Below are positions 25,380 through 34,792 of a stretch of 64,000 nt of DNA, one piece after another (the stretch's first letter is position 1; every line of letters begins with the position of its first letter). The stretch lies in NCBI RefSeq assembly GCF_040782645.1, contig NZ_CP160403.1, positions 5,987,001 to 6,051,000 on the forward strand, written 5' to 3'. The position numbers and the translations under genes were made by a program. This stretch comes from Streptomyces sp. HUAS ZL42 (GTDB taxonomy: Bacteria; Actinomycetota; Actinomycetes; Streptomycetales; Streptomycetaceae). The notes under the pieces are model-generated. The model worked only from the letters and a program-made list of their open reading frames with translations. It made no database searches and was not told where the DNA came from.

Positions 25380-27385
25380 GCCGCGAACTGAAGGTCCCCG
25401 GCATCGCGTACGGCGGTGACTACAACCCCGAGCAGTGGTCCGAGGAGGTCTGGGCCGAGGACATGCGCCTGATGCGCGAGGCCGGGGTGACGATGGTCAG
25501 CGTCGGCATCTTCTCGTGGGCGCTCCTCGAACCGAAGGAGGGCGAGTACGACTTCTCCCTCCTGGACCGGGTCCTCGACATGCTGTACGCCCACGGCATC
25601 GCCGCCGACCTGGCGACCCCGACGGCCGCGCCCCCCGCCTGGTTCTTCAAGGCCCACCCGGAGGCGCTGCCGGTCGACAAGGACGGCCGGGCGCTGTCGT
25701 ACGGCAGTCGCCAGACGTTCTGCCCGAGCAGCCCGGCCTACCGGACGGCGGCCCTGCGCATCGCGGGTGAGCTGGGGCGGCGCTACGCCGGCCACCCCGC
25801 GGTGGTGATGTGGCACGTCCACAACGAGTACGGCTGCCACAACGCGGAGTGCTTCTGCGACGAGAGCGCGGCCGCTTTCCGCCGGTGGCTGCGGGCGAAG
25901 TACGCGGACGACCTGGGGGCGCTGAACGAGGCCTGGGGCACACGGTTCTGGAGCCAGTGGTACTACGACTGGGACGAGATCCTGCCGCCGCGGGCGACGG
26001 GCGCGGTCCCGAACCCGACGCACCGGCTGGACTGGCGCCGCTTCTGCAGTGACGAACTGCTGTCGCTGTGCAAGGCGGAGCGTGAGGTGCTGCTGGCGGC
26101 GGCCCCGGACCTCCCCGCCACCACCAACTTCATGGTGATGCACAACTTCGACGCCCTGGACTACTGGCGCTGGGCCCCGGAGCTGGACATCGTCTCGAAC
26201 GACCACTACCTCCAGTCCACCGATCCCGAGTCGGAGATCGACCTGGCGTTGAGCGGCGACCAGGTGCGCTCCCTGGCGGGCGGCGCGCCATGGTTGCTGA
26301 TGGAACACTCCACGGGTGCGGTGAACTGGCAGCCGGTCAACCGGGCCAAGCGTCCCGGCGAGCTCCGCCGCAACGCGCTGGCCCATGTGGCGCACGGCGC
26401 GGACGGCATCGCGTACTTCCAGTGGCGGGCGGCGAAGGCGGGCGCCGAGCAGTGGCACTCGGCGATGCTGCCGCACGCCGGGACGGACAGCCGGATCTGG
26501 CGGGACGTGATGGCGCTCGGCGCGGACCTGAAGGCCCTGGCCGAGGTGCGCGGCAGCAGGGGCGTCGCCGAGGTGGCCGTCGTCTGGGACTGGGACGCCC
26601 GCTGGGCCGTCGAACTCCCCTCCCAGCCGAGCGAGCTGGTCCGGCACGCGGAGCTGGTCCGGGCCTGGTACGAGCCCCTGTGGCGTTCGGGCGTCGCGGT
26701 GGACTTCGTCCGCCCGGACGCGGATCTGTCCCCGTACCGCCTGGTCCTGGCGCCGAGCCTGTACCTGGTGGACGACGCGGGCGCGGCGAACCTGACGGGA
26801 TTCGCGGAGCGCGGCGGCACGCTGGCCGTCGGCTTCCACAGCGGCGCGGTCGACGAGAACTGCCATGTCCGGCTGGGCGGTTACCCGGGCGCGTTCCGGG
26901 AGGCACTGGGCGTACGGACGGACGAACTGTTCCCGCTGCTGCCGGGGGAGACGCTGGACCTGAGCGGGGGCGGCACGGCATCGCTGTGGTCGGAGCGGGT
27001 GAGCCCGGCCGGCGCGGAGACGGTGGAGTCGTACACGTCAGGCGTGCTGACGGGCGGCCCGGCGGTCACCCGTCACGCGTACGGCACGGGCACGGCCTGG
27101 TACCTGGCAACCCGACCGGATCCGGCAACGCTGGCCGCACTCCTGGACCGCATCCGCACGGAGGCGGGCGTGGAGCCGGTCCGGGTGACGCCGGAGGGGG
27201 TGGAGGCAGTGCTGCGGCGCGGTGCGGACGCCGACTACCTCTTCCTCATCGACCACGCCGGCAACGGCGCGGAGGTGGCGGTCGCTGCGGACGCGGTCGA
27301 ACTCCTGACGGGCAAGCCGGTGACGGGCGGCACGGTGAGCGTCCCGCCGGGGGAGGTCGTGGTGGTGCGGGAGCCGCGCGGCTGA
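25376..27385 (+). CDS. GH42 beta-galactosidase
   Basis: A 669-residue cytoplasmic glycosidase. The N-terminal barrel has GDYNPEQW at 14-21, acid/base Glu151 in HVHNEYG and nucleophile Glu310 in WLLMEHS. Cys116, Cys154, Cys159 and Cys161 look like the zinc cluster of Thermus-type GH42 enzymes. The trimerisation domain (about 390-600) includes WDWDARWAVELPSQPSE and LAPSLYLVDDAGAANLTGFAERGGTL; the small C-terminal beta domain ends at PGEVVVVREPRG. It removes beta-linked galactose. As last gene of the operon with an alpha-galactosidase, it suggests uptake of mixed-linkage galactosides. Start GTG 25376 overlaps the previous stop. Confidence 0.93.
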   Translation: MSRELKVPGIAYGGDYNPEQWSEEVWAEDMRLMREAGVTMVSVGIFSWALLEPKEGEYDFSLLDRVLDMLYAHGIAADLATPTAAPPAWFFKAHPEALPVDKDGRALSYGSRQTFCPSSPAYRTAALRIAGELGRRYAGHPAVVMWHVHNEYGCHNAECFCDESAAAFRRWLRAKYADDLGALNEAWGTRFWSQWYYDWDEILPPRATGAVPNPTHRLDWRRFCSDELLSLCKAEREVLLAAAPDLPATTNFMVMHNFDALDYWRWAPELDIVSNDHYLQSTDPESEIDLALSGDQVRSLAGGAPWLLMEHSTGAVNWQPVNRAKRPGELRRNALAHVAHGADGIAYFQWRAAKAGAEQWHSAMLPHAGTDSRIWRDVMALGADLKALAEVRGSRGVAEVAVVWDWDARWAVELPSQPSELVRHAELVRAWYEPLWRSGVAVDFVRPDADLSPYRLVLAPSLYLVDDAGAANLTGFAERGGTLAVGFHSGAVDENCHVRLGGYPGAFREALGVRTDELFPLLPGETLDLSGGGTASLWSERVSPAGAETVESYTSGVLTGGPAVTRHAYGTGTAWYLATRPDPATLAALLDRIRTEAGVEPVRVTPEGVEAVLRRGADADYLFLIDHAGNGAEVAVAADAVELLTGKPVTGGTVSVPPGEVVVVREPRG

Positions 27386-27459
27386 GGGGCCCGTCGTCGT
27401 CCTGGGCGCTGCGGGGCAGGGTTCGGTAGGTCGCGGTGCGGACGACATGCGGGGCGGCA

Positions 27460-27511
27460 CGTCCCCTCCGCGTGCCGCGCCCCGTCCCCTCCGCGTGCCG
27501 CGCCCCGTCCC
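27460..27511. repeat. 23-bp tandem repeat between convergent genes
   Basis: A unit starting cgtcccctccgcgtgccgcg recurs at 27460 and 27483, with a partial third copy (cgtccc) at about 27506. It lies in the 181-base gap between the GH42 gene and bglC. No coding or hairpin role is evident. Confidence 0.8.
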
Positions 27512-27566
27512 CCGACTCATCCACCGTGACCGGCCCCCCGACCGGTCCCGGTCGATCCCCCGGGCC

Positions 27567-28994
27567 CTACACCCCCTCGACCACCGGCAACGCCCCCGTC
27601 CGCGCCGCCTCTCCGTACCAGCGCGCGCTCGACTTCGGCGTGCGCTCCAGGGTGGCGTAGTCGACGTACACCGCGCCGAAGCGCTTGTCGTAGCCGTACG
27701 CCCACTCGAAGTTGTCCATCAGCGACCAGAGGTAGTAACCGCGGACGTCCGCGCCGTCGGTGATCGCCCGGCGCACCGCCGAGAGGTGACCGTGCAGGTA
27801 GGCGATCCGCTCCGGGTCGTGAACACGGCCGTCGGGGTCGGGCTTGTCGTCGTAGGCCGCACCGTTCTCCGTGATGTACAGCGGCAGGCCCGGGACCTCC
27901 CTCGCGTAGCGCATGATCAGCTCGTGCAGGCCCGTCGGGTCGATCGTCCAGCCCATCTCCGTGCGGTCGCCGGGGGTCTGATGGAACGCCACGTCGTCCG
28001 CGCCCGGCCACGGTGAGAACTCGCTCGCCCCATGGCCGTCCGCGCGCGGGCCCTTCGCCGTCGTCTCCAGTGCCGAGACCAGAGCGGGGGTGTAGTAGTT
28101 CAACCCCAGTGCGTCCAGCGGCTGGTTGATCGTCTGTACGTCGCCGTCCAGGACGTACGACCAGTCCGTCAACGACGCCGTCGCCGCGAACAGCGTCTCG
28201 GGGTACGCCCCGTGCAGCATCGGGCCGTGGAAGACCCCGTTGGCCAGGTCGTCGATCTTCCGGGCCGCCGCCAGGTCCGCCTGGTCCTGCGAAAGGGGCC
28301 GTACGACGGAGGAGTTGAGGCTGATCGCGACCGTGTTGCGGGCCGGCATCACCGAGCGCAGGGCCGACGCGCCCAACCCGTGCGCCAGGTTGAGATGGTG
28401 GGCCGCCTTCAGTGAGGCCGCCGCGTCCGTACGGCCCGGCGCGTGCACCCCGGACGCATAGCCCAGGAACGCGCTGCACCACGGCTCGTTGAGCGTGATC
28501 CACTGCTCCACGCGGTCGCCCAGCGCCTCGCCGACGATCTGCGCGTACTCGGCGAAGCGGTACGCCGTGTCGCGCTCCGGCCAGCCGCCCGCGTCCTCCA
28601 GCTCCTGGGGCAGGTCCCAGTGGTACAGCGTGACGGCGGGCTTGATGCCTGCGGCCAGCAGCTCGTCCACCAGACGGCGGTAGAAGTCCAGGCCCACCTG
28701 CACGGCCGGGCCGCGGCCGGTCGGCTGGACCCGGGACCAGGAGATCGAGAAGCGGTACGCGGTCAGGCCCAGCTCGGCCATCAGCGCCACGTCGTCGCGG
28801 TAGCGGTGGTAGTGGTCGACAGCGATGTCACCGGTCTCGCCGCCGACCGTCTTTCCCGGCGTATGGCTGAAGGTGTCCCAGATCGACGGGGTGCGGCCGT
28901 CCTCCCGCACCGCCCCCTCGATCTGGTACGCGGACGTCGCGGCGCCCCAGAGGAAGGCGGGAGGAAAGGTCACCGGGGTAACGGGCTCAGGCAT
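27567..28994 (-). CDS. bglC: GH1 beta-glucosidase BglC
   Basis: A 475-residue cytoplasmic family 1 glycosidase. The N-terminal signature [14 protein letters not shown] is at 14-27; Glu170 in ITLNEPW is the acid/base and Glu376 in YITENG the nucleophile; [21 protein letters not shown] near the C-terminus supplies the aglycone/glucose contacts. It splits imported cellobiose and cello-oligosaccharides into glucose. It lies 128 bases after cebG on the same strand, and its start codon is embedded in a CebR-like operator (28994-29007), so it is expected to be repressed by CebR and induced by cellobiose. The ATG at 28994 also fits the normal GH1 length. Confidence 0.95.
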   Translation of the reverse strand: MPEPVTPVTFPPAFLWGAATSAYQIEGAVREDGRTPSIWDTFSHTPGKTVGGETGDIAVDHYHRYRDDVALMAELGLTAYRFSISWSRVQPTGRGPAVQVGLDFYRRLVDELLAAGIKPAVTLYHWDLPQELEDAGGWPERDTAYRFAEYAQIVGEALGDRVEQWITLNEPWCSAFLGYASGVHAPGRTDAAASLKAAHHLNLAHGLGASALRSVMPARNTVAISLNSSVVRPLSQDQADLAAARKIDDLANGVFHGPMLHGAYPETLFAATASLTDWSYVLDGDVQTINQPLDALGLNYYTPALVSALETTAKGPRADGHGASEFSPWPGADDVAFHQTPGDRTEMGWTIDPTGLHELIMRYAREVPGLPLYITENGAAYDDKPDPDGRVHDPERIAYLHGHLSAVRRAITDGADVRGYYLWSLMDNFEWAYGYDKRFGAVYVDYATLERTPKSSARWYGEAARTGALPVVEGV

Positions 28995-29007
28995 GGAAGC
29001 GCTCCCA
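28994..29007. promoter_or_regulatory. CebR operator overlapping the bglC start codon
   Basis: TGGAAGCGCTCCCA differs at one position from the palindromic CebR box TGGGAGCGCTCCCA and includes the first base of the bglC ATG (minus strand). A repressor bound here would sit on the ribosome-site region of the gene. Confidence 0.85.
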
Positions 29008-29122
29008 TTGGTGGTCGTCGAGACCGACGGAAGGAAAGAGGGGGGAAGGGAGGGGAAGAGGAGGGGGAGGAAGGGGCCGAGGCGGCGGTGACCCGGCCCC
29101 CGAGGACATGAGGGAGGGTGCG

Positions 29123-30028
29123 TCAGCCCTTCACGGCGCCCTGCATGATGCCGCCCACGATCTGCTTGCCGAAGATCGCGAAGACCAGCAGCAGCGGCAG
29201 AGTGCCGAGCAGCGCGCCCGCCATGATCAGCGACTGGTCGGGGGTGTACCCGCGGCCGAGGCCCGCGACCGCGACCTGCACGGTCGGGTTGCCGCTCTGG
29301 GTGAGGACCAGGAACGGCCACAGGAAGTCGTTCCACGTCTGGACGAACATCAGCATGCCGAGCACGGCCATCGCAGGACGTGCGGCGGGGAACACCACGT
29401 GCCACACCACGCGCCAGCTGCTCGCGCCGTCCACCCGCGCCGCCTCGATGATCTCGTCGGGCAGGGCCTGGAGCAGGTACTGCCGCATGAAGAACACACC
29501 GAACGCGCTCACCAGCGAGGGGAAGATCACCGCCTGCAGCTGGTCGGTCCAGTCGAGCCTGGCGACCATCATGTACAGCGGGATCACGCTGAGCTGCGGC
29601 GGCACCATCATCGTGCCGATCACGATCAGCATCATGGCGTTACGGCCCCGGAAGCGCAGCTTGGCGAAGGCGAAACCGGCGATCGTCGACAGGAACACGA
29701 TCGTCGCCGCCGAGACGCCCGCCACGAACGTCGTGTTGACGAACGCCTCGCCCAGATTGGCGTCGTTCCAGGCGATGTCGAGGTTGTCGAAGAGGTTCGA
29801 GCCGAACCAGAAGGGCGGCGGGCTCTCCGCCAGCCGCTGGTTGTCGCGCGAGGCTGCGATCGCCGTCCACACCAGCGGGAACAGCGAAACCATGCTGAAC
29901 AGGGCGAGGATGACGTACGCGATGGGGCCCGCGTGCATCTGGCCGCCCGCACGCGCGGACTTGGGACGGCGGACGCGCCGTGGCTCCTCGGGAGCGGCGT
30001 CCGCGGGTTTCGTCAGGGTCGTCGTCAC
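29123..30028 (-). CDS. cebG: Cellobiose ABC transporter permease CebG
   Basis: A 301-residue permease with a basic N-terminus and six helices, the first at [28 protein letters not shown]. The EAA loop [37 protein letters not shown] is near residue 190; the tail [13 protein letters not shown] is of MalG type. Together with CebF it forms the membrane channel for cellobiose and cellotriose; the ATPase MsiK is encoded elsewhere. Its start is 12 bases from the cebF stop, indicating one operon cebE-cebF-cebG. bglC follows after 128 bases. Confidence 0.93.
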   Translation of the reverse strand: MTTTLTKPADAAPEEPRRVRRPKSARAGGQMHAGPIAYVILALFSMVSLFPLVWTAIAASRDNQRLAESPPPFWFGSNLFDNLDIAWNDANLGEAFVNTTFVAGVSAATIVFLSTIAGFAFAKLRFRGRNAMMLIVIGTMMVPPQLSVIPLYMMVARLDWTDQLQAVIFPSLVSAFGVFFMRQYLLQALPDEIIEAARVDGASSWRVVWHVVFPAARPAMAVLGMLMFVQTWNDFLWPFLVLTQSGNPTVQVAVAGLGRGYTPDQSLIMAGALLGTLPLLLVFAIFGKQIVGGIMQGAVKG

Positions 30029-30040
30029 GGCCGGAACTCC

Positions 30041-31057
30041 TTAGGAACTGGCGCGCAGCCGGCGCGAGATGACGTAGTTGACGATCCCGACCACGATGAG
30101 GATCAGGAACATCGTCCAGGCGATCGCCGAGGCCCGGCCCAGATGCTGGTTCACCCAGCCCTGCTCGTACAGGTACAGGCCGAGCGTCTGGAACTGGTGC
30201 TCCGCTCCGCCGGACGCGCCCTTGTTGGCGTCGAAGAGGAGCGGCTCGCCGAAGACCTGGCTCGCGCCGATCGTCGAGACGACGCACGTGAACAGGATCG
30301 TCGGCCGCAGCGACGGCAGCGTCACATGGATGAACTGCTGCCAGCGGCTGGCGCCGTCCAGGGCCGCCGACTCGTACAGATCCTGCGGGATCGCCTGCAT
30401 CGCCGCCAGGTAGATCAGCGCGTTGTAGCCGGTCCAGCGCCAGACGATGATCGACGAAACCGCGATCTGCGAGGGCCACTTGTCGTTCTGCCAGTCGATC
30501 GCGTCGATGCCGAAGAAGTGCAGCGCCCAGTTGATCATGCCGTAGTCACGGCCGAAGAGCAGCACGAACACCAGGGAGGCGGCTGCGATCGAGGTGGCGT
30601 ACGGCGCGAGCATCACGACCCGGTAGAAGGTCGAGGCACGCAGCTTGTAGTTGAGGATGTGCGCGAGGCCCATCGCCATCAGCAGCTGCGGGACCGTCGA
30701 GATGATGCCGATGGTCAGGGTGTTCTTCGCCGCGTTCCAGAAGAAGTCGTCGTCGAAGATCCGCGTGTAGTTGCGCATCCCCGCCCACTCCATGTCCGTC
30801 GGCGCCGTCAGCTCCACCGTGTGCAGCGAGGCCCACGCGGTGTAGATCAACGGGAACAGGCCGAACGCGACGAACAGCAGGAAGAACGGGGAGACGAAGG
30901 CGTACGGGCTCCAGCGCACGTCCCGCTGCCAGCGGCGGGACAGCCGGGCCCGGCGCCGATGGTCCTTGTCCGCGGGTACGGCGTCGGCGGGCGGACGGCC
31001 CGGGGCCGCGCCCCCCTCCTTCGCGGGGGGCGCGGCGGTGTCGTGCCGGGTGGCCAT
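30041..31057 (-). CDS. cebF: Cellobiose ABC transporter permease CebF
   Basis: Start ATG 31057, preceded by GGAGAAG at the end of cebE, gives 338 residues; a longer in-frame opening would lie inside cebE. An N-terminal charged cytoplasmic region of about 45 residues precedes helix one (YAFVSPFFLLFVAFGLFPLIYTAWASL). The EAA motif AIPQDLYESAALDGASRWQQFIHVTLPSLRPTILF is near residue 230. MalF-type partner of CebG for cello-oligosaccharide import. The start lies five bases beyond the cebE stop. Confidence 0.93.
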   Translation of the reverse strand: MATRHDTAAPPAKEGGAAPGRPPADAVPADKDHRRRARLSRRWQRDVRWSPYAFVSPFFLLFVAFGLFPLIYTAWASLHTVELTAPTDMEWAGMRNYTRIFDDDFFWNAAKNTLTIGIISTVPQLLMAMGLAHILNYKLRASTFYRVVMLAPYATSIAAASLVFVLLFGRDYGMINWALHFFGIDAIDWQNDKWPSQIAVSSIIVWRWTGYNALIYLAAMQAIPQDLYESAALDGASRWQQFIHVTLPSLRPTILFTCVVSTIGASQVFGEPLLFDANKGASGGAEHQFQTLGLYLYEQGWVNQHLGRASAIAWTMFLILIVVGIVNYVISRRLRASS

Positions 31058-31062
31058 ACCGG

Positions 31063-32388
31063 TCACTTCTCCAGGTTGTTGTCGATGGTCTTGGTGGCCG
31101 TCTGCCAAGCCTCCTCGGGCGACTTGCCCTTCGTCACGAGGATGACGCCGTTGTCCGTCAGGCCCTGCTGGATGATCTGGTCCTTGGGGCCGATCGTCTG
31201 GACCGGAATGGCCTTGGCCGCCTCGGCGAAGATCGTGCCGATCGGGGCGTCACCGGTCATGTCGTTCTTGGCACCGGTCACCTGGGACATGGTGTACGCA
31301 CTCGGCGCGCTCGGGAAGCTGCCCTGCACGCCGAACAGCTTGGCCTGCTGCTCGGGTGCGGTGAGCCAGGCCACCAGCGCCTCGGCCTCCTTCACGTGCT
31401 TGCCGCTCTTCGGCACGGTCAGGAAGGAGCCGCCCCAGTTGCCGGACTTCGGGGCCAGCGCCACGTCCCACTTGCCGGCCGCCTCGGGCTTCGACTTGCC
31501 CTTGATGTAGCCGAGCATCCACGGCGGGCAGGCCATCGCGGCGAACTTGCTGTTGGCGATCGTCGTGTCCCAGGCCGGCTGGAACTGCGTCTGCGCGCCG
31601 ACCAGACCCTCCTCCGCGGCCTTCGCGGTCAGGTCGAAGGCAGCCTTGACGGCCGGGTTCGTCTTGTAGATGACCTTGCCGGAGGAGTCGTAGAACCTGT
31701 CCTTCTCACTGCTGAGGACGGCGTTGATCAGACCGCCGGGGGAGTCCATGAAGGTGGTGCCCTTGGGGGCCTTCGCCTTGTACTGCTCGCCGACGGAGAC
31801 GAACTTGTTCCAGTCGCCCTCCCACAGCTTGGCCACCTCCGCGCGGTCGGTCGGCAGACCGGCCTGCTGGAACAGGTCCTTGCGGTAGCAGATGGCCATC
31901 GGCCCGATGTCGGTGCCCAGTCCGATCGTCTGGTTGTCCTTGGTCGTGGCCTGCGCCCACTTCCAGTCCAGCCAGTTGCTCGCCTTCACGCCCGAAACCT
32001 TCGACAGGTCCTGGAGCTTGCTCGACTGCGTGCCCACGATCTCGGCGATGTTGCCGACTTCGACGGCCTGGACGTCCTGCAGGCCGCTGTTGGTGGTGAG
32101 GTGGTTGAGGAGTGCGGGGTAGTAGTTCTCGTTCCGCTCGACCACGTTCTCGGCGATCTTGATGTTCGGGTTGAGCTTCTCGTACTCGGCGTAGAGGCCG
32201 GCCTCCTTGAAGCCGAACGTTCCGAAAAGTCCCAGGGTGATCGTGGTCTTGCCCTTGCCGCCGCCGTCCGACGAGCCGGAGCCGTCGTCCTTGCCGTCGT
32301 CGGCACAGCCGGCCAGCAGCCCGGCGCCCAGCGTTGCGACGGCCGCGAGGACCACCGCCTTGCGGGCGGTTCGGGTACGTGCTCGCAT
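31063..32388 (-). CDS. cebE: Cellobiose/cellotriose-binding lipoprotein CebE
   Basis: A 441-residue solute-binding protein. The signal peptide has RTARKAVVLAAVATLGAGLLAGC with the lipobox Cys28, then a Ser/Gly/Asp linker. The mature part has binding-protein family 1 features such as LYAEYEKLNPNIKIAENVVERNENYYPALLNHLTTNSGLQDVQAVE and WNKFVSVGEQY. The ATG at 32388 follows AGGAGGA. It captures cello-oligosaccharides outside the membrane for CebFG. A perfect CebR palindrome lies 117 bases upstream, so transcription is expected to be repressed by the divergently encoded CebR. Synteny with cebR, orn and adpA matches the known Streptomyces order. Confidence 0.94.
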   Translation of the reverse strand: MRARTRTARKAVVLAAVATLGAGLLAGCADDGKDDGSGSSDGGGKGKTTITLGLFGTFGFKEAGLYAEYEKLNPNIKIAENVVERNENYYPALLNHLTTNSGLQDVQAVEVGNIAEIVGTQSSKLQDLSKVSGVKASNWLDWKWAQATTKDNQTIGLGTDIGPMAICYRKDLFQQAGLPTDRAEVAKLWEGDWNKFVSVGEQYKAKAPKGTTFMDSPGGLINAVLSSEKDRFYDSSGKVIYKTNPAVKAAFDLTAKAAEEGLVGAQTQFQPAWDTTIANSKFAAMACPPWMLGYIKGKSKPEAAGKWDVALAPKSGNWGGSFLTVPKSGKHVKEAEALVAWLTAPEQQAKLFGVQGSFPSAPSAYTMSQVTGAKNDMTGDAPIGTIFAEAAKAIPVQTIGPKDQIIQQGLTDNGVILVTKGKSPEEAWQTATKTIDNNLEK

Positions 32389-32746
32389 TGCGTCCTCCTG
32401 TTGCCCTGACGTGCCGACCCCCCGGCCAACTGCATTGTTGGGCCCGTTAGTTTCACGCTGCGGCTCGGGCGGGGAACGTGCGGGATGTGTATGTGTCAGG
32501 TACCGTGGGAGCGCTCCCACAAGTGATGTGTTGAAGAGTCGCCGGTTCGAGCGGGGGTGTCAAGGGTGGGGGCGCGGGGAGATGCGTTCAGTTATCGGGC
32601 TGTTAGCTAACCTCGAAGTGCGGCTCCCATATGACCCATTTCGGCACAAATCGGCCCGTTCAGCAGCCCCCGGCGACGGTCACGGCACAGGACGGGACTG
32701 TTAAATTCCAGGCCAGCTACATCACAACGGCGGGAAGGCGGAGCCC
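32389..32746. other. Divergent cebE/cebR control region
   Basis: The 358-base gap between cebE and cebR contains the cebE ribosome site, a perfect CebR palindrome at 32505-32520 and presumably both promoters. The right half (32580-32746) has less G+C than the surroundings. I see no second CebR box near cebR and no small gene. Confidence 0.6.
32505..32520. promoter_or_regulatory. CebR operator of cebEFG
   Basis: GTGGGAGCGCTCCCAC is a perfect 16-base palindrome holding the exact CebR box TGGGAGCGCTCCCA. It lies 117 bases upstream of the cebE ATG. CebR releases this site when cellobiose is present (known for the family). Confidence 0.93.
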
Positions 32747-33802
32747 ATGGCAAGCCACGGAGCGCGGGGCCGGAGCGGTGGTCGCCCCACCCTCGAGGAG
32801 GTCGCCGCACGCGCCGGCGTGGGCCGTGGAACGGTCTCCCGGGTGATCAACGGCTCGCCCCGGGTCAGCGACGCGACCCGCGCCGCCGTCGAGGCGGCCG
32901 TCGCGGAGCTGGGCTACGTGCCCAACACGGCGGCCCGCGCCCTCGCCGCGAACCGCACCGACGCGATCGCCCTGGTCGTCCCCGAGCCGGAGACCCGCTT
33001 CTTCGCGGAGCCGTACTTCTCCGACATGCTGCGAGGTGTGGGCGCCGAACTGTCGGACACGGAGATGCAGCTGCTGCTGATCTTCGCGGGCAGCGACCGC
33101 GAGCGCCGGCGCCTGGCCCAGTATCTGGCGGCGCACCGCGTGGACGGGGTCCTGCTGGTCTCGGTCCACGCGGACGATCCCTTGCCGGATCTCCTCGCCC
33201 AGCTGGAGATCCCCGCGGTGATCAGCGGCCCGCGATCGGCCGCGGAGACGCTCACCTCGGTGGACTCCGACAACTACGGTGGCGCCCGCTCGGCCGCCGA
33301 ACACCTCCTGTCCCGGGGCCGCACCCGCATCGCCCACATCACCGGCCGCCTCGACGTGTACGGCGCCCAGCGGCGCGTCGACGGCTACCGCGACGCCCTG
33401 CGCGACGCGGGCCACGAGGTGGACGAACTCCTCATCGAGCCGGGCGACTTCACCGAGGAGGGCGGCAGCCGCGCGATGCGGAACCTGCTGGCGCGCTGCC
33501 CCGACCTGGACGCGGTCTTCGCCGGCTCGGACGTCATGGCGGCGGGCGCCCGCCAGGTGCTGCGCGAGGCGGGCCGCCGCATCCCGGACGACGTGGCGCT
33601 GGTCGGCTACGACGACTCGGCCATCGCCCGTCACATGGACCCGCCGCTCACCAGCGTTCGCCAGCCCATCGACGAGATGGGCCGCGGGATGATCGACCTC
33701 CTCCTCGAGGAGATCGCCGACCGCCGCCCGGCGGCGTCCCGGGGTCTGGAGCGGCGGCAGGTGGTGCTGGCGACGGAACTGGTCGCGCGCGCGTCGTCCT
33801 GA
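32747..33802 (+). CDS. cebR: Cellobiose-responsive LacI-family repressor CebR
   Basis: A 351-residue regulator. The helix-turn-helix is at about 14-42 (PTLEEVAARAGVGRGTVSRVINGSPRVS), with the hinge helix region AARALAANRTDAIALVVPEPETRFF. The rest is a periplasmic-binding-protein-like sensor domain: VDGVLLVSVH, SVDSDNYGGARSAAEHLLSRGRTRIAHITG, FAGSDVMAAGARQVLREAGRRIPDDVALVGYDDS. Divergent from cebE, with a perfect CebR box between. It should repress cebEFG and bglC until cellobiose binds; in plant-pathogenic species CebR also controls thaxtomin genes, but none are in this window. A strong terminator follows. Confidence 0.95.
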   Translation: MASHGARGRSGGRPTLEEVAARAGVGRGTVSRVINGSPRVSDATRAAVEAAVAELGYVPNTAARALAANRTDAIALVVPEPETRFFAEPYFSDMLRGVGAELSDTEMQLLLIFAGSDRERRRLAQYLAAHRVDGVLLVSVHADDPLPDLLAQLEIPAVISGPRSAAETLTSVDSDNYGGARSAAEHLLSRGRTRIAHITGRLDVYGAQRRVDGYRDALRDAGHEVDELLIEPGDFTEEGGSRAMRNLLARCPDLDAVFAGSDVMAAGARQVLREAGRRIPDDVALVGYDDSAIARHMDPPLTSVRQPIDEMGRGMIDLLLEEIADRRPAASRGLERRQVVLATELVARASS

Positions 33803-33820
33803 GCGACACCGGGAAAGACG

Positions 33821-33857
33821 ATCAGCCGGTGACCTGTGGGAAAGGTCACCGGCTGAT
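33821..33857. terminator. Strong hairpin terminator after cebR
   Basis: ATCAGCCGGTGACCT pairs perfectly with AGGTCACCGGCTGAT (15 bp, loop of seven). It separates cebR from the tRNA-His gene on the opposite strand and can stop both transcripts. Confidence 0.9.
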
Positions 33858-33864
33858 TACTCAG

Positions 33865-33938
33865 GGTGAGTGACGGGACTCGAACCCGCGACATCCTGGA
33901 CCACAACCAGGTGCTCTACCAGCTGAGCTACACCCACC
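33865..33938 (-). tRNA. tRNA-His (GTG)
   Basis: Minus-strand cloverleaf with anticodon stem CCTGG/CCAGG around TTGTGGT (anticodon GTG), a T-loop TTCGAGT and acceptor GTGGGTG pairing with CACTCAC. An extra 5' G faces the discriminator C, the identity pair of tRNA-His. CCA is not encoded. Confidence 0.97.
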
Positions 33939-34046
33939 ACGACCGGCGGTGGACTTGATGGTTTCCCCGACCGGCCGAGAAAAAGTGTACAGGGTCCGAA
34001 GGGGTGCTCGCGCACCGCTTTTGCGGCGCCCCTCCGTGCACCCCCG

Positions 34047-34655
34047 TCACACCTGCTGAGCAGGCAGTACGTGCTTCGCGGCGATCGTCCTCGCGGTCTC
34101 CGAGTCCGGGCCCGGCTGCGGTACGAAGATGGACTCGCGGTAGTAGCGCAGCTCCGCGATGGACTCGCGGATGTCGGCGAGGGCGCGGTGGTTGCCGTTC
34201 TTCTCGGGGCTGTTGAAGTAGGCCCGCGGGTACCAGCGCCGGGCCAGTTCCTTGATGCTGGACACGTCCACGATCCGGTAGTGGAGGTAGTCCTCCAGCG
34301 TCGGCATGTCCCGGAGCAGGAAGCCGCGGTCCGTGCCGACGGAGTTGCCGCACAGGGGTGCCTTGCCGGGTTCCTTGACGTGCTCACGCACATAGGCGAG
34401 GACCTGCTCCTCGGCCTCGACCAGCGTCGTGCCGCCGGCCAGCTCGTCGAGCAGGCCGGAGGCGGTGTGCATCTGGCGCACCACGTCCGGCATCGTTTCC
34501 AGGGCCCTGGCCGGCGGGCGGATGACGATGTCCACGCCCTCGCCGAGCACGTTCAGCTCGGAGTCGGTGACGAGGGCGGCCACCTCGATGAGCGCGTCGT
34601 CGGACAGCGAGAGGCCGGTCATCTCGCAGTCGATCCACACCATGCGATCGTTCAT
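34047..34655 (-). CDS. orn: Oligoribonuclease Orn
   Basis: A 202-residue 3'-5' exoribonuclease of the DEDDh class that degrades two- to five-base RNA fragments, including pGpG from cyclic-di-GMP breakdown. The catalytic residues are visible: Asp and Glu in [11 protein letters not shown] near the start, Asp in [30 protein letters not shown], and the His/Asp pair in [11 protein letters not shown]. Cytoplasmic and dimeric in the family. It lies downstream of adpA on the same strand, beyond the adpA terminator, an arrangement conserved in Streptomyces. In S. griseus and S. coelicolor loss of the gene (ornA) impairs growth and sporulation. Confidence 0.95.
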   Translation of the reverse strand: MNDRMVWIDCEMTGLSLSDDALIEVAALVTDSELNVLGEGVDIVIRPPARALETMPDVVRQMHTASGLLDELAGGTTLVEAEEQVLAYVREHVKEPGKAPLCGNSVGTDRGFLLRDMPTLEDYLHYRIVDVSSIKELARRWYPRAYFNSPEKNGNHRALADIRESIAELRYYRESIFVPQPGPDSETARTIAAKHVLPAQQV

Positions 34656-34752
34656 GCGTCCACCCTAAGGCTGACGTCCGTCTGTCGGGTGCCCCCCCTG
34701 GCTGTGCGGACGCTGCCGGGCGCCTCGCCCCCGGACCCTCGTTCCACAGGTC

Positions 34753-34785
34753 AGGGGGTTCAGGGGCTCCGCCCCTGAACCCCCT
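34753..34785 (-). terminator. adpA terminator
   Basis: AGGGGGTTCAGGGGC and GCCCCTGAACCCCCT form a perfect 15-bp stem with a three-base loop, eight bases past the adpA stop at 34793. It separates adpA from orn. Confidence 0.9.
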
Positions 34786-34792
34786 CAACCGC

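Noticed and set aside
27539..27554. CGACCGG-TC-CCGGTCG as a terminator
   Set aside because: The two-base loop is too tight and no T-run follows; it may be a chance palindrome in GC-rich DNA.
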